Positions 62,003-64,000 of a DNA stretch of 64,000 nt are shown here, piece after piece. This DNA is from SCUB01 sp041918675 (GTDB lineage: Bacteria; Pseudomonadota; Alphaproteobacteria; Rhizobiales; Xanthobacteraceae). Under the pieces are notes generated by a model. That model made no database searches. It saw only the letters and a list, made by a program, of their open reading frames with translations, and had not been told where the DNA came from. The stretch spans positions 310,001-374,000 of the forward strand of contig JAYRVF010000011.1 of the NCBI GenBank assembly GCA_041918675.1, written 5' to 3'. Positions within the stretch are counted from its first letter, which is position 1. The number at the start of each line of letters is the position of its first letter. The translations under genes were made by a program, and so were the position numbers.

Positions 62003-63040
62003 TCATGCGCTTTCGTACGGCACCTCGATCGCGGCGCGATTTTCGAGCCAGCGCGGCACCGGCAGTCCTTTCGATCGCAGGAACTCCGGATTGAACATCT
62101 TGGATTGGTAGCGCGTGCCGTAGTCGCAGAGCATGGTCACGATGGTGTGGCCCGGCCCCATCTCGCGGGCGAGGCGGATCGCGCCGGCGACGTTGATGCC
62201 CGACGATCCGCCCAGGCACAGTCCCTCGTTCTCGAGCAGGTCGAAGACGACCTCGAGCGCCTCGGCGTCGGGGATCTGAAACGCGGTATCGATCGGCGCG
62301 CCTTCGAGATTGGCGGTGATGCGACCCTGTCCGATGCCCTCGGTGATGGAGGAGCCTTCGGACTTGAGCACGCCCTTGGTGTAATAGGAAAACAGCGCCG
62401 CGCCGAACGGATCGGCGAGGGCGACGCGCACGCGCGGATCGAGCGCCTTGAGCGCGAGGCCCGTTCCGGCGAGCGTGCCGCCGGTGCCGACCGCGGAAAC
62501 GAAGCCGTCGATCTTGCCCTCGGTCTGGCGCCAGATTTCCGGTCCGGTCGTCTCGACGTGAGCCTGGCGATTGGCCACGTTGTCGAACTGGTTCGCCCAG
62601 ATCGCGCCATTGGCCTCGGTGCGATCGAGCTGGGCGGCGAGGCGCCCGGCGACCTTCACGTAGTTGTTGGGATTGGCGTACGGCACCGCCGGCACTTCGA
62701 CGAGCTCGGCGCCCATCAGCCGCAACGTGTCCTTCTTTTCCCGGCTCTGCGTCTCCGGGATGACGATGACGCTGCGGAAGCCGAGCACATTGGCGATCAG
62801 CGCGATGCCGATGCCGGTATTGCCGGCCGTGCCCTCGACGATCACGCCGCCCGGGCGCAGCTTGCCCTTGGCGACGGCGTCGCGAATGATGAACAGCGCG
62901 GCGCGGTCCTTGACCGACTGTCCGGGATTGAGGAACTCGGCCTTGCCGAAAATTTCGCAGCCGGTGAGCTCGGACGCGCGCTTGAGGCGCACGAGCGGAG
63001 TTCCGCCGATCGAATCGAGAATGCTGGCTTGAATTTCCAT
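62003..63040 (-). CDS. cysK: Cysteine synthase (O-acetylserine sulfhydrylase)
   Basis: A 345-residue beta-family PLP enzyme that joins sulfide to O-acetylserine. Lys44 in NPGQSVKDRAA is the PLP lysine, EGTAGNTGIG is the substrate loop, and GTGGTLAG binds the PLP phosphate. The VPYANPNNYVKVAGRLA region resembles the CysK2/alphaproteobacterial cysteine synthase A subtype. The C-terminal tail is longer than in E. coli CysK (323 residues). O-acetylserine sulfhydrylases can also use selenide, an incidental link to the selenium genes. Confidence 0.93.
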   Translation of the reverse strand: MEIQASILDSIGGTPLVRLKRASELTGCEIFGKAEFLNPGQSVKDRAALFIIRDAVAKGKLRPGGVIVEGTAGNTGIGIALIANVLGFRSVIVIPETQSREKKDTLRLMGAELVEVPAVPYANPNNYVKVAGRLAAQLDRTEANGAIWANQFDNVANRQAHVETTGPEIWRQTEGKIDGFVSAVGTGGTLAGTGLALKALDPRVRVALADPFGAALFSYYTKGVLKSEGSSITEGIGQGRITANLEGAPIDTAFQIPDAEALEVVFDLLENEGLCLGGSSGINVAGAIRLAREMGPGHTIVTMLCDYGTRYQSKMFNPEFLRSKGLPVPRWLENRAAIEVPYESA

Positions 63041-63265
63041 TGATGCTATTGCGCGTGTGGGAGAGGGCGTAAGCCTAACCCATTGAAGCGCTGAAGTGGA
63101 ATCGGAGAATCGCGTCGGGCGCCGAAATTGACGGAATTCGCGCTGGAAAGGAATTTCCGCGCGCGCGCCGGCAAGGGGACTGTAAATCCACGCGCCGGCA
63201 TCGGCGCGACGAAGGCGTTCTCCCGCGTGCTCATGGCGCGATGCACGGGCGCGGGAGCCGCGTTT

Positions 63266-64000
63266 TCAGCCCTGCCGCGCGAAGACAATATGCCGCACGT
63301 CGATGTTGCCGGAGCGGAATCCCGCCTCGCAATAGGACAGGTAGTACTCCCACAGGCGGCGGAAGCGTTCGTCGAAGCCGAGCGGAACGAGGGTCGGCCA
63401 GGCGGTGCGGAAATTGTCGCGCCAGACCGCGAGCGTCGTGGCGTAATCCTGTCCGAAAATGCGCTCGCGGATAATCGGGATGCCGAACCGTTCGCCGAGG
63501 CGCTTGAGCGCGTCGGGCGAGGGCAGCATGCCGCCGGGAAACACATAGCGCTGGATAAAGTCGACCTCGCGCCGGTAGCTCGCGAAGAACTTGTCCTGGA
63601 TCGTGATCGACTGGATGCCGGCGAAGCCGCCGGGCAGCAGGCGGTCGCGCAATTGCGCGAAATATCTCGGCCAGAACGCCTCGCCGACCGCCTCGATCAT
63701 CTCGATCGAGGCGATGCGGTCGTAGCGGCCGGTCTCGTCGCGATAATCCTGGAACTTGATTTCGACCTTGTCGCCGAGCCCGGCGTTGAACACGCGCGCG
63801 CGCGCGTAGTCGCATTGCTCGCGGCTGATGGTCAGGCCGACGACGTTGACGCCGAAGGTCTTGGCGGCGAACTCGGCGAAACCTCCCCAGCCGCATCCGA
63901 TTTCGAGGACCTTCTGGCCCGGCTTGAGCTGGATCGCCTCGGCCAGGCGGCGGTATTTGTTCGTTTGCGCGGCGGAAAGATCGTTGGTGCCGCTTTCGAA
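63266..64000 (-). CDS. cfa: Cyclopropane-fatty-acyl-phospholipid synthase, 3' part
   Basis: The C-terminal 244 residues of a SAM-dependent cyclopropane fatty acid synthase; the gene enters from the right edge, so its start is not visible. Motif I reads VLEIGCGWGGFAEFAA (near 63900). LTISREQCDYARARV, YDRIASIEMIEAVGE, FIQRYVFPGGMLPS and the C-terminal RLWEYYLSYCEAGFRSGNIDVRHIVFAR are all typical of the family. It cyclopropanates unsaturated acyl chains of membrane phospholipids. Only the part inside the window is annotated. Confidence 0.95.
   Translation of the reverse strand, partial: FESGTNDLSAAQTNKYRRLAEAIQLKPGQKVLEIGCGWGGFAEFAAKTFGVNVVGLTISREQCDYARARVFNAGLGDKVEIKFQDYRDETGRYDRIASIEMIEAVGEAFWPRYFAQLRDRLLPGGFAGIQSITIQDKFFASYRREVDFIQRYVFPGGMLPSPDALKRLGERFGIPIIRERIFGQDYATTLAVWRDNFRTAWPTLVPLGFDERFRRLWEYYLSYCEAGFRSGNIDVRHIVFARQG

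Overview
The window is a 64 kb chromosomal segment from a very GC-rich alphaproteobacterium, most probably of the order Hyphomicrobiales (Rhizobiales). The grounds are the aap-type amino-acid transporter, an NDUFS4-type complex I subunit, a two-domain cold-shock protein, several liv-type ABC operons, and an intergenic palindrome (16082-16193) resembling one I remember from rhizobial genomes. The species cannot be named from this sequence. I see no phage, IS element, integrase or CRISPR array. The coding style is uniform, and most long alternative-frame reading frames are artefacts of high GC.

Left part (1-16.7 kb): elongation factor P (308-874, minus) lies opposite its lysylation genes epmA and epmB. 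A selenium region follows. On the minus strand are a possible small gene, a TusA-like sulfurtransferase, selD and a methyltransferase. On the plus strand is a selenocysteine-containing, Tat-exported formate dehydrogenase. Its alpha subunit is split by an in-frame TGA at 7003 followed by an fdnG-type SECIS hairpin; beta, gamma and fdhE follow, then selA, selB and tRNA-Sec. The tRNA-Sec gene lies wholly inside the 3' end of the selB reading frame. Immediately downstream are a DsrE-family protein and a GcvH-like protein with a candidate lipoyl lysine. The window therefore holds a full Sec decoding set (selA, selB, selC, selD), its likely client enzyme, and three candidate sulfur/selenium carriers.

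Middle part (16.7-45.6 kb): a dienelactone-hydrolase-like protein, methyltransferase, tRNA-Glu, a response regulator/hybrid kinase pair and a glyoxalase-family protein precede two branched-chain-type ABC transporter operons, each carrying CoA-ligase genes. The first (22451-29821, plus) ends with a sirtuin deacetylase. The second (32650-41580, minus) carries a long-chain acyl-CoA synthetase, a PaaK-like ligase and a TetR regulator, and is divergent from an acyl-CoA carboxylase (mccB/mccA-like). Between them are a two-domain cold-shock protein, a DUF192 protein, tRNA-Pro and the complex I subunit. Together this suggests uptake of carboxylic or aromatic acids, CoA activation and catabolism.

Right part (45.7-64 kb): tRNA-Arg, an alpha-2-macroglobulin/PBP1C pair, an ArnT-like membrane glycosyltransferase with a PAP2 phosphatase, cystathionine beta-lyase, the aapJQMP operon, cysteine synthase and the 3' part of a cyclopropane-fatty-acid synthase.

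Two signals stand out beyond ordinary annotation: the selB/tRNA-Sec overlap with its neighbouring TusA/DsrE/lipoyl-carrier genes, and four arrays of 14-15 bp tandem repeats with unrelated sequences, each next to a gene start.
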